From NCBI RefSeq assembly GCF_001647285.1, contig NZ_LRML01000005.1, positions 186,001 through 250,000 on the forward strand: a DNA stretch of 64,000 nt. The letters run 5' to 3'. Shown here in pieces: positions 55,179 to 62,653 of this stretch. The DNA comes from Rufibacter roseus (lineage in GTDB: Bacteria; Bacteroidota; Bacteroidia; Cytophagales; Hymenobacteraceae). The position numbers were made by a program, and so were the translations under genes. The notes below the pieces were generated by a model. That model was not told where the DNA came from. It searched no databases and saw nothing but the letters and a program-made list of their open reading frames with translations. The stretch's first letter is position 1. The number at the start of each line of letters is the position of its first letter.

Positions 55179-55280
55179 AGGAAAGCACCTAGTCTCGAAG
55201 AATTCTGATAGACGTTAAGAACCAAGGCGGCAGCAGCCGTCATTTCACCACCAAATCCTACAATCTTATCCTTTATTACC

Positions 55281-57722
55281 ATGAAAAAAAGAGCCCTCTT
55301 TTTGCTGGGTCTGCTATGCCTTTGCCTGAACGTTTCTGTTGAGGGCTGGGCCCAATCCGCCTCCCAACCCATAGCATTAGCCGAGGTGAAAGGCCCAGGC
55401 AAAATTTCCGGTGTCCTCACAGATTCATTAACTGGCAAACCAGTAGAATTTGCGACAGTGGCGCTGCTGCAAAACGGAAAGAATCTAGACGGTACCCTCA
55501 CCGATAGCCGCGGCCACTTTACCTTTTCCCACCTCCGCACCGGCACTTATGAACTGAATTTCTCCTTCATCGGCTACAATGCCAAAAATTTAAAATCTAT
55601 CATTATCACGGAAAAAGATCCGGAGGTAATAGTGGGCAATACCAAGCTGAGTCCGGCGGCCACTAAGCTGCAGGAGGTAACGGTGGTGGGCCAGAAGCCT
55701 CTGATTGAAGACAAAATTGACCGCCTGATCTATAATGCTGACCAAGATTTGACCAATACCGGTGGAAACGCCGCCGATGTGCTGCAGAAAGTGCCCTCGC
55801 TCACCGTTGACGCCGACGGAAACGTGCAGCTGCGGGGCTCCGGCAACGTGCGGGTGCTGCTGAATGGCAAACCGTCTCCTTTCTTGGCTAATAATCTGGC
55901 TGAAGCCCTGAAGCAAATCCCTTCGGACCAGATTAAAAGTGTAGAGGTCATCACCAGTCCATCGGCGAAATATGACGCAGAGGGCACCGCCGGCATCATC
56001 AACATCATCACTAAAAAGAGTTTTGTACCCGGCCTGAACGGGAACGTAGGCCTTACTCTTGGCAACAGGAACAGCAGCCTGAGCAGCAGCCTTTACGCCC
56101 GACGCGGCAAGTTCGGCACCAACTTGTCTTTGAGTGGCTTTCAGTATAACGTGCCCAAAGGCTTCGGCATGTACCGGAAGGAGTTTAGGGAAGGCGAAGA
56201 CGTGGTGACCACCCAAACGGGCGGCGGCCGGGTGTACGGCGGCGGCGGAAACGTACAGCTGGGGCTTGAGTACGATCTGGATTCTGTGAACCTACTTTCT
56301 GCGGGCGTACAACTAAACACCGGCCGTTACAAAGGCGACGGAAGCCAGAAAACCATCACCTCAGAATCTGGACCTTACCAACAAATTGGCAATAACACCC
56401 ACAATCAGTTTTCTCCCCTCAGCGCTGATATCAACTTTGGTTACACCCGCATAATCAAACCCAAGCAGGAACTAACGGTGCTGGGGCAGTTCAGCCAGTT
56501 TAAAATGGAAAGCTTTATTGACCAGAACCGGCACACGCTGGGTGACCAGCAACTGTACTACCTGCAGCACAATACCAACCAGAGCATGAACCGCGAAACC
56601 ACGCTGCAAACCGATTACGTGCATCCGTTCACCGACAAATCAACGCTGGAAGTGGGTGTAAAAAGTATTTTCAGGCGGGCCTACAGCAATACGCAGTACC
56701 AGGTGCACTATCCGCTGGAAGACCGACAAGATTTGGAAGACAACAACTTTAACTATACCCAAGATGTGGCGGCGGGCTACCTCTCTTATAAAGTAACTTT
56801 GCTCAAGAACTACGCCGCCATTATCGGAGTTCGGTATGAACATACTCGCCTGAAAGGAGCGTTCACCAGTACGCAAACGAATCTGGATGAATCGTACCAG
56901 CACATTATCCCGAGCCTGGCCGTGTCACGCACGTTCAAGGAAAACCACACGCTCAAACTAAGTTACACGCAACGGCTGCAGCGCCCGCACATTTTCCTGC
57001 TCAACCCTTACCGCGACATACGCGACCCTAAAAGCGTGTTCTATGGCAACCCCAAACTAGCCCCTGAACTGTCGCACCTGTACGAAATTGGCTATAGCAC
57101 TTTCTTCAAAACCAGCTCGGTTTCTACTGCTCTCTATGTTAGAAAAATCAACAACGCCATTCAGCAGGTGACGCCAGAAATTATTGATGGCATTTCGCAG
57201 AACACCTTTGCCAACGCCGGAAAACTGCTGAGCTACGGCCTCAACGTATCAGGGTCTACCAAGCCAGTGCCCGCCCTGAACCTGAACGGAAACCTGAACC
57301 TTTACTACAACCAAATTAACGGTTTGGGCATGCACAACAGCGGCTGGCAGTACAACCTCAGCTTCTCCACCGGCTATGATTTCGGGAAAGGTTTTAGCGG
57401 CCAGTTTTCCGGTGGTTTCAACTCGCCCCGGGTGCTGCTGCAGGGCCAGTCACTTTCCTGGAGCTACTACAACTTGGCTGTAAAGAAAGAGTTGTTTGAC
57501 AAACGAGGCAGCGTGAGCTTGGGCGTGAACAATCCGTTCACCAAGAGCATTAACTACGGTCAACAAATCAGCACCGCCGTTTTTGAGCAAACCAACGACA
57601 ACATCAACTTTAACCGCGGCATCCGCATCAGCTTCGACTTTAAGTTTGGGCAACAAAGTGGCAGCAAACCTCCTAGAAAGAAGAAGACCATTAAGAATGA
57701 CGACATGAAGGAGGGGGCGTAA
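55281..57722 (+). CDS. Outer-membrane beta-barrel receptor (TonB-dependent-type)
   Basis: 813 residues. Signal peptide (about 1-26), a carboxypeptidase-regulatory-like beta domain (about 45-120: SGVLTDSLTGKPVEFATVAL, GHFTFSHLRTGTYELNFSFIGY), a plug domain (about 130-250: ADVLQKVPSLTVDADGNVQLRG, VLLNGKPSPF, VEVITSPSAKYDAEGTAGIINI) and a barrel to the end. This is the outer membrane beta-barrel family close to TonB-dependent receptors. The basic tail (GSKPPRKKKTIKNDD) is unusual for a barrel end. Nearness to the ECF sigma genes suggests, without proof, joint control. Confidence 0.9.
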   Translation: MKKRALFLLGLLCLCLNVSVEGWAQSASQPIALAEVKGPGKISGVLTDSLTGKPVEFATVALLQNGKNLDGTLTDSRGHFTFSHLRTGTYELNFSFIGYNAKNLKSIIITEKDPEVIVGNTKLSPAATKLQEVTVVGQKPLIEDKIDRLIYNADQDLTNTGGNAADVLQKVPSLTVDADGNVQLRGSGNVRVLLNGKPSPFLANNLAEALKQIPSDQIKSVEVITSPSAKYDAEGTAGIINIITKKSFVPGLNGNVGLTLGNRNSSLSSSLYARRGKFGTNLSLSGFQYNVPKGFGMYRKEFREGEDVVTTQTGGGRVYGGGGNVQLGLEYDLDSVNLLSAGVQLNTGRYKGDGSQKTITSESGPYQQIGNNTHNQFSPLSADINFGYTRIIKPKQELTVLGQFSQFKMESFIDQNRHTLGDQQLYYLQHNTNQSMNRETTLQTDYVHPFTDKSTLEVGVKSIFRRAYSNTQYQVHYPLEDRQDLEDNNFNYTQDVAAGYLSYKVTLLKNYAAIIGVRYEHTRLKGAFTSTQTNLDESYQHIIPSLAVSRTFKENHTLKLSYTQRLQRPHIFLLNPYRDIRDPKSVFYGNPKLAPELSHLYEIGYSTFFKTSSVSTALYVRKINNAIQQVTPEIIDGISQNTFANAGKLLSYGLNVSGSTKPVPALNLNGNLNLYYNQINGLGMHNSGWQYNLSFSTGYDFGKGFSGQFSGGFNSPRVLLQGQSLSWSYYNLAVKKELFDKRGSVSLGVNNPFTKSINYGQQISTAVFEQTNDNINFNRGIRISFDFKFGQQSGSKPPRKKKTIKNDDMKEGA

Positions 57723-57801
57723 GTAGAGAGACTCAATACATTTACGCCAGAAGGTATTGAACAGCAATAAGATTTGGATTTTTGGTTTAATACTCAGCAG
57801 C

Positions 57802-57830
57802 GCACGGTTCTTTGGGCCGTGCTTCTGTTT
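57802..57830 (+). terminator. Weak terminator after the receptor gene
   Basis: GCACGG/CCGTGC stem (57802-57822), with two possible G-T pairs, followed by TTCTGTTTTT. It merges into the next repeat copy. Confidence 0.45.
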
Positions 57831-57862
57831 TTAAGCCTTTTTTAGAAAACTAGCCCGCAAAC
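57827..57862. repeat. 36-bp palindromic repeat, copy 19
   Basis: Left GTTTTTAAGCCTTTTT, right AAACTAGCCCGCAAAC. First of two copies in direct succession, 15 bp from the next. Confidence 0.65.
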
Positions 57863-57877
57863 AGAAATATTCTTGCC

Positions 57878-57913
57878 GTTTTCGGCCTCTTTTCCGCAAA
57901 TTAGCCCCGAAAC
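57878..57913. repeat. 36-bp palindromic repeat, copy 20
   Basis: Left GTTTTCGGCCTCTTTT, right AAATTAGCCCCGAAAC. It ends 15 bp before the nagA start. Confidence 0.75.
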
Positions 57914-57928
57914 AAAAACTTTCCCCTC

Positions 57929-59074
57929 ATGCGGCACGCGCTCACCAACGGCACCATTTACTCAGGCCATACCACGGCCCAAGGCTACGCGGTCTTGTTT
58001 GAAGAAGATAAAATCATTGATGTGATTCAGGCCGATGAAATTCCGGCAGACACCACCATTATTGACGTGCAGGGCGGCATTATCTGTCCGGGCTTCGTGG
58101 ATTTGCAGGTGAACGGCGGCGGTGGCGTGTACTTCACCCAATACCCCACGCTGGAGAGCCTGAATACCATCCGAGATGCGCACCTGCAATTCGGTACCAC
58201 CAGCTTTCTGCCTACAGTCATTTCGGCGTTTCAGGAGACTATTCTGGAAACCATTTCCGCGGTGCGCCAGGCCATGCAGCAACACCCCAGCACCTTTCTG
58301 GGCATGCATCTGGAAGGGCCATTCTTTAATCCAGAGAAACTAGGAGCACATGATCCTGCCTGCATCCGGAGCGCCACGCATGAGGAACTGGATGTGCTGT
58401 TAGAGGCGGGGAAAGATGTGATTACTTACCTTACCCTGGCCCCCGAATGCATAGAGGAAGACATTCTAAAACGCCTGGCCCAAACCGACATCGTGCTGTC
58501 AGCCGGACATAGCCTAGCCACCTATGACCAAGCCCTACACTTCTTTCAGAACGGTATTACCGCTGTTACGCACCTGTACAACGCCATGAGCGGCATAGAC
58601 ACCAAGGCACCCGGTCTGGCAGCTGCCACCCTAGACTACGGACATGCCTGGACGGGCATTATTGTAGACGGAGAGCACTGCCACCCGTACGCCGTGCGAC
58701 TGGCCAAGAAAATGCTGGGCCAGAAACTGCTGCTCATCTCAGACTGCGCCGCCTGCGTAGGTTCTGATATTGAATTCTCTGCGTTTGGCAATTTCGTTTC
58801 ATACTACCGCAACGGCCGCTGCGAAACCGAAGATGGCCGGTTGGCCGGTTCTGCCCTCACCATGCTGAAAGCCGTGCAAAATACCGTAAACATGGTGGGT
58901 CTACCCGTAGATGAGGCTATAAGAATGGCAACACTTTATCCGGCGCAGGTTCTGAAACTGGAACAGAAGGTAGGGCAGCTTATTCCTGGCGCAGCCGCCA
59001 ATCTGGTGGTCATGAATCAGGAGCTGGAACTGCAACAGGTGTGGGTAGACGGGCAGCAGGTGACGTTGCATTAA
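57929..59074 (+). CDS. nagA: N-acetylglucosamine-6-phosphate deacetylase
   Basis: Removes acetate from GlcNAc-6-phosphate in amino-sugar recycling, cytoplasmic. 381 residues of the amidohydrolase fold: GFVDLQVNGGGG (about 53-64), metal ligand Glu E129 in MHLEGPFFNPEKLGAHD, LSAGHSLATYD, VTHLYNAMSG and catalytic Asp region LISDCAA. Length fits the family. It could feed cell-wall sugar to glycolysis, in line with the pfkB gene 129 bp downstream. Confidence 0.94.
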   Translation: MRHALTNGTIYSGHTTAQGYAVLFEEDKIIDVIQADEIPADTTIIDVQGGIICPGFVDLQVNGGGGVYFTQYPTLESLNTIRDAHLQFGTTSFLPTVISAFQETILETISAVRQAMQQHPSTFLGMHLEGPFFNPEKLGAHDPACIRSATHEELDVLLEAGKDVITYLTLAPECIEEDILKRLAQTDIVLSAGHSLATYDQALHFFQNGITAVTHLYNAMSGIDTKAPGLAAATLDYGHAWTGIIVDGEHCHPYAVRLAKKMLGQKLLLISDCAACVGSDIEFSAFGNFVSYYRNGRCETEDGRLAGSALTMLKAVQNTVNMVGLPVDEAIRMATLYPAQVLKLEQKVGQLIPGAAANLVVMNQELELQQVWVDGQQVTLH

Positions 59075-59083
59075 CCAGAGGCT

Positions 59084-59119
59084 GTTTTAGCCCTGTTTTC
59101 ATAAAAACAGCCTTAAAAC
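59084..59119. repeat. 36-bp palindromic repeat, copy 21
   Basis: Left GTTTTAGCCCTGTTTT, right AAAACAGCCTTAAAAC. It starts 9 bp after the nagA stop. Confidence 0.85.
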
Positions 59120-59203
59120 AGTTTTTCCCGTTTATGGTTTATATCTTTAAAATATAACCTGCGGCCCGAGCGGCACCCATACAAGAGAGCTAACACCCCA
59201 ACT

Positions 59204-60142
59204 ATGAAAATCATTACCATTACCATCAACCCAGCCTTAGATAAAAGTACCCGCCTTCCAAAGCTGGCTCCAGAGAAGAAACTCCGCTGTGAAACTCCCA
59301 CTTATGAGCCGGGTGGCGGCGGCATCAATGTTTCCAGAGCCATTAAAAAGTTAGGCGGCGAATCAATTGCCTGGTACTTATCTGGCGGGGCGGCAGGCAA
59401 ACGGATAGGGCAACTTCTTGAGGAGGAAGGGGTACAATACCGCGAATTCCAATGTGAGAACTGGACCCGTGAGAACCTGATGGTATATGAAAAATCTTCG
59501 GGCGAACAGTTTCGGTTTGGTATGCCCGGTCCGCATATCTCAGAACCAGAGTGGCGGCAAATTCTGCAGGCGCTGGAAGACCTCCAAGACATACCTGAAT
59601 ATGTAGTGGCCAGCGGCAGCAACGCCCCAGGCGTACCCGATGATTTCTATGGGCAAATTGCCCAAATAGCCGTCAAAAAAGGATTTAAATTAGTTGTAGA
59701 CACCTCGGGCGAAGCACTTATGTCCTCGGCCGGCGAAGGCATATTCATGCTCAAGCCCAACCTGAACGAGCTGGCCGCCTTGGCAGGCAAAGATAAGATC
59801 TCGGCCAAAGAGCAGGAAGAGCTCGCCCAGCAGGTAATTGCAGAAGGCAAAAGTCAGGTACTGGTTGTTTCTCTTGGCCCTCGTGGCGCCATGCTCGCTA
59901 CCAAAGACAACATTGAATACATTGTTCCGCCCACCGTAAAGCAAGATAGCGCCGTGGGTGCCGGAGATAGTATGGTAGGGGGAATGGTGCTTAAACTTAC
60001 TGAAGGTTGGTCGCTTTCTGACGTAGTGCGCTACGGCGTAGCCACCGGTTCCGCCACCACCATGACTCCTGGCTCTGAGCTCTGCCGCAAACCAGACGTA
60101 GAAGAAATTTATGCCTGGATCAAACTGCACGGCTCTTTGTAA
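59204..60142 (+). CDS. pfkB: PfkB-family phosphofructokinase (ribokinase fold)
   Basis: 312 residues. TITINPALDKS at the N-terminus, GGGGINVSRAIKKLGG (about 37-52), KPNLNEL and the catalytic GAGDS with base D255 (252-256). This follows 6-phosphofructokinase II / 1-phosphofructokinase / tagatose-6-phosphate kinase sequences, with MPGP and TRENLMV typical of the group. Fructose-6-phosphate is the most likely substrate, though others in the group cannot be excluded. Confidence 0.88.
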   Translation: MKIITITINPALDKSTRLPKLAPEKKLRCETPTYEPGGGGINVSRAIKKLGGESIAWYLSGGAAGKRIGQLLEEEGVQYREFQCENWTRENLMVYEKSSGEQFRFGMPGPHISEPEWRQILQALEDLQDIPEYVVASGSNAPGVPDDFYGQIAQIAVKKGFKLVVDTSGEALMSSAGEGIFMLKPNLNELAALAGKDKISAKEQEELAQQVIAEGKSQVLVVSLGPRGAMLATKDNIEYIVPPTVKQDSAVGAGDSMVGGMVLKLTEGWSLSDVVRYGVATGSATTMTPGSELCRKPDVEEIYAWIKLHGSL

Positions 60143-60471
60143 AAGTCACTGCTGCTTCCCTGGCGCTAAACATAAGATTATAATCTCGCTGCAACTCTTC
60201 ACCATAAACAGGCACGCCAGATAAGTTATTTTCCATCCCTGTTTTAGGGCTGTTTTCATAAAAGCAGCCCTAAAACAGGGATTCTTTTTTGTACAGGTGG
60301 TGAAGCTTTCCTACTACCCATGAACCTCAACAACTGGGTTAAAAAATACCACTGTTTGGAGATTCTGCTAGGCTCGCGCCCATTCATTTTTTGCTTTCCA
60401 GCCCCATTATTAGTAAACTTAAGGTGGCAAAATAATTTGCTTCTTACCCAACCACTAAACAAACCAAACCA
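60143..60471. other. Intergenic region with one repeat
   Basis: 329 bp between pfkB and tldD. Apart from the 36-bp palindrome at 60241-60276 nothing was recognised. Confidence 0.6.
60241..60276. repeat. 36-bp palindromic repeat, copy 22 (terminator-like)
   Basis: Left GTTTTAGGGCTGTTTT, right AAAGCAGCCCTAAAAC; CCCT and AGGG extend the stem to 20 bp. On the plus strand it is followed by ATTCTTTTTT, so this copy may serve as the pfkB terminator. Position 9/28 is a G-C pair here and C-G in other copies. Confidence 0.9.
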
Positions 60472-62115
60472 TTGAAGAGACGTGACTTTATAGGATTGAC
60501 CGCCATGGGCGTAGGAGGGCTGATGCTCGCCAACGTGCCTACGTTCGGTCATGAGATTGATCCGGCCCGCGCCTTGGAGCCGGTAAATACGGCCTTGCAC
60601 AAACGCTTGGCTGATGTGGCACTTAACACCGCCAAAAGCAAAGGTGCCTCTTACGCCGATGTGCGCATTGGACGTTATCTGTCGCAGAACCTGTTCACCC
60701 GCGAGAAGCAGGTGCAGGGCATCAGTACAACTGAGAGCTACGGTGTGGGCGTGCGTGTAATTGCGAACGGCACCTGGGGCTTTGCCGCCACTTCTGATGT
60801 AAGCGACAAAGGCATCGCCAAGGCCGCCGAACAAGCCGTAGCCATTGCCAAAGCAAATTCCAAGTTGCAGAAAGAGCCGGTACAACTGGCCCCAGTGAAA
60901 GGCTACGGCGAAGAAAGCTGGAAAACACCCATCAAGCAGAATGCCTTTGCCGTACCGGTTTCTGAGAAAGCCGATTTGCTATTAGCAGCCAACGCTGCCG
61001 CCTTGGCCGCCGGTGCCAACTTTGTGAACTCGGCGCTGTTCCAGGTAAACGAGCAGAAATATTTTGCTTCAACCGAAGGCTCCTACATTGACCAGGACAT
61101 TCACCGCATCTGGCCAAACTTTACAGTAACCGCCGTTGACAAAGCCTCTGGCAAGTTCAAAACCCGCGATGCCCTGAGCGCACCAATGGGAATGGGCTAC
61201 GAATACCTTACCGTAAAAGCCCCTACCATGAAAGGCCCTGAAGGCACTGGCTTAGTGGGCTATGACAAGTATTTTAACATGGTAGCCGATGCCAGCTTAG
61301 CGGCCAAACAGGCCCGTGAGAAGCTCACGGCTAAATCAGTACTGGCAGGTAAATACGATCTGGTGCTGGACCCGAACCACCTGGGCCTCACCATTCACGA
61401 AAGTGTGGGTCACCCGCTCGAACTTGACCGTGTATTGGGCTACGAAGCCAACTACGCCGGCACTAGCTTCGCTACGCTGGATAAATGGCAGACCAAGAAC
61501 TTCCCGTACGGCAGTAAGATCGTGAACATCTTCGCTGATAAAACCCAAGAGGGATCTTTAGGAGCAGTAGGTTTTGACGATGAAGGCGTAAAAACAAAGA
61601 AGTGGGATCTAATTAAAGACGGAATGCTGGTGAACTACCAAGCCACTCGCGACCAAGCCCACATCATTAACGAGAAAGAATCGCACGGCTGCTCATACGC
61701 CGATAACTGGAGCTCAGTGCAGTTCCAGCGGATGCCAAACGTGTCATTGGCGCCGGGCAAAGAGAAGCTGAACGTAGACCAAATGATCAGCGGCGTGGAC
61801 AAAGGCATTTACATTGCCGGCCGCGGCTCCTACTCCATTGACCAGCAGCGCTACAACTTCCAGTTCGGGGGCCAGACGTTCTACGAGATCAAAGGCGGTA
61901 AAATTGTGGGGCCTCTGGAAGACGTGGCCTACCAAAGCAACACCCAAGAATTCTGGAACTCCTGCGCCGCCATCTGCGACGAAAGCGACTACCGCCTCTT
62001 CGGCTCGTTCTTCGACGGCAAAGGCCAACCCAGCCAAGTAAGCGCCGTTTCGCACGGTTCGGCGCATACGCGCTTTAACGGCGTCAATGTGATCAATACA
62101 GGTAGAAAAATCTAA
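60472..62115 (+). CDS. tldD: TldD-family metalloprotease with Tat signal
   Basis: 547 residues. The protein begins KRRDFIGLTAMGVGGLMLA, a twin-arginine signal, so export in folded form is expected, unlike cytosolic enterobacterial TldD. The metal motif is H309-E-S-V-G-H314 followed by PLELDRVLGYEANYAGTS. The start is apparently TTG: no ATG precedes the RR motif in frame. It should pair with the TldE-like protein at 62654-63970 in a heterodimer. The last 33 coding bases are repeated in inverted orientation just past the stop. Confidence 0.9.
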   Translation: MKRRDFIGLTAMGVGGLMLANVPTFGHEIDPARALEPVNTALHKRLADVALNTAKSKGASYADVRIGRYLSQNLFTREKQVQGISTTESYGVGVRVIANGTWGFAATSDVSDKGIAKAAEQAVAIAKANSKLQKEPVQLAPVKGYGEESWKTPIKQNAFAVPVSEKADLLLAANAAALAAGANFVNSALFQVNEQKYFASTEGSYIDQDIHRIWPNFTVTAVDKASGKFKTRDALSAPMGMGYEYLTVKAPTMKGPEGTGLVGYDKYFNMVADASLAAKQAREKLTAKSVLAGKYDLVLDPNHLGLTIHESVGHPLELDRVLGYEANYAGTSFATLDKWQTKNFPYGSKIVNIFADKTQEGSLGAVGFDDEGVKTKKWDLIKDGMLVNYQATRDQAHIINEKESHGCSYADNWSSVQFQRMPNVSLAPGKEKLNVDQMISGVDKGIYIAGRGSYSIDQQRYNFQFGGQTFYEIKGGKIVGPLEDVAYQSNTQEFWNSCAAICDESDYRLFGSFFDGKGQPSQVSAVSHGSAHTRFNGVNVINTGRKI

Positions 62116-62150
62116 GATTTTCTACCTGTATTGATCACATTGACGCCGTT
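62077..62150. repeat. Inverted duplication of the tldD 3' end
   Basis: Arms 62077-62109 and 62118-62150 are exact 33-bp reverse complements. Between them are one unpaired A (62110), a TC/GA pair and the stop codon TAA (62113-62115) as loop. The left arm is coding sequence, so the right arm is a newer inverted copy of it. Confidence 0.95.
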
Positions 62151-62181
62151 AGTCCTGAGTTCTGAGTCTTGAGTCCTGAGT
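62151..62181 (+). repeat. Left heptamer array of the four-helix-bundle element
   Basis: AGTCCTG, AGTTCTG, AGTCTTG, AGTCCTG, AGT: 4.4 units of 7 bp. It begins at the very end of the inverted duplication and matches the complement of the right array at 25 of 31 positions. Confidence 0.85.
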
Positions 62182-62206
62182 TTGAAAATAGTAAATCTGG
62201 TTTGTT

Positions 62207-62602
62207 ATGGCGGAGAGTATCATTGCTTCTAAGTCTTACAGTTTTGCTCTGCGGATGATTATATTATATAAGCATCTGCAGAAAGAACAGCGGGAATTTT
62301 ATGTGCTCACAAAGCAAGTATTGCGCAGTGGTACGTCTATAGGAGCAAATGTAGAGGAAGCCTTAGGTAGTCCCTCAAGTGCAGATTTTAGAAATAAACT
62401 GACTATTGCACTAAAGGAAGCCCGGGAAACAAGCTACTGGCTCAGACTTTTGAAAGACTCTGAAATGATCTCAGTTACTTCTTTTGAGAGTGTGCATGAA
62501 GAATGTCAGGAACTCATAAAAATCCTGAAGAGCATTATCCTCACTTCAAAAAAGAACGAAAAGAAAGGCCAAATACCACCCACTCAGGACTCAGAACTCT
62601 AG
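62207..62602 (+). CDS. Four-helix-bundle protein (23S rRNA intervening-sequence / S23 type)
   Basis: 131 residues, all-helical. Typical of the S23/Avd-like family: SYSFALRMIILYKHLQKEQ, LTKQVLRSGTSIGANVEEALG, FRNKLTIALKEARETSYWLRLL and a final helix HEECQELIKILKSII. Family members assemble as barrels and are basic, binding nucleic acid; relatives lie in 23S rRNA intervening sequences. Here it sits between tldD and tldE, and its last residues (PPTQDSEL) are encoded by the right heptamer array. No transposase or reverse transcriptase accompanies it. Confidence 0.9.
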   Translation: MAESIIASKSYSFALRMIILYKHLQKEQREFYVLTKQVLRSGTSIGANVEEALGSPSSADFRNKLTIALKEARETSYWLRLLKDSEMISVTSFESVHEECQELIKILKSIILTSKKNEKKGQIPPTQDSEL

Positions 62603-62612
62603 ACTCAGAACT
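62582..62612 (-). repeat. Right heptamer array of the four-helix-bundle element
   Basis: ACTCAGG, ACTCAGA, ACTCTAG, ACTCAGA, ACT: inverted relative to the left array and overlapping the stop codon of the four-helix-bundle gene (62600-62602). Confidence 0.85.
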
Positions 62613-62653
62613 AAAAACTTGCAGTTTCAATCAACATCAGACGTATCCCAACA

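Larger units (their letters stand above)
54739..55280. other. Intergenic repeat region upstream of the beta-barrel receptor
   Basis: 542 bp, no credible gene. Holds one paired-arm composite, two copies of a 20-bp palindrome and one 36-bp palindrome. The ORFs here are made of repeat sequence and were not called. Confidence 0.75.

Noticed and set aside
54862-55188. 108-residue minus-strand ORF in the 54.7-55.3 kb intergenic region
   Set aside because: Made of palindromic repeats and paired-arm sequence; no protein-like character.
55590-56216. 208-residue minus-strand ORF
   Set aside because: Antisense to the plug domain of the beta-barrel receptor; composition is that of a shadow frame.
62207-62602. 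Part of a diversity-generating retroelement (Avd)
   Set aside because: The protein resembles Avd-type four-helix bundles, but no reverse transcriptase, template repeat or variable repeat was found nearby.
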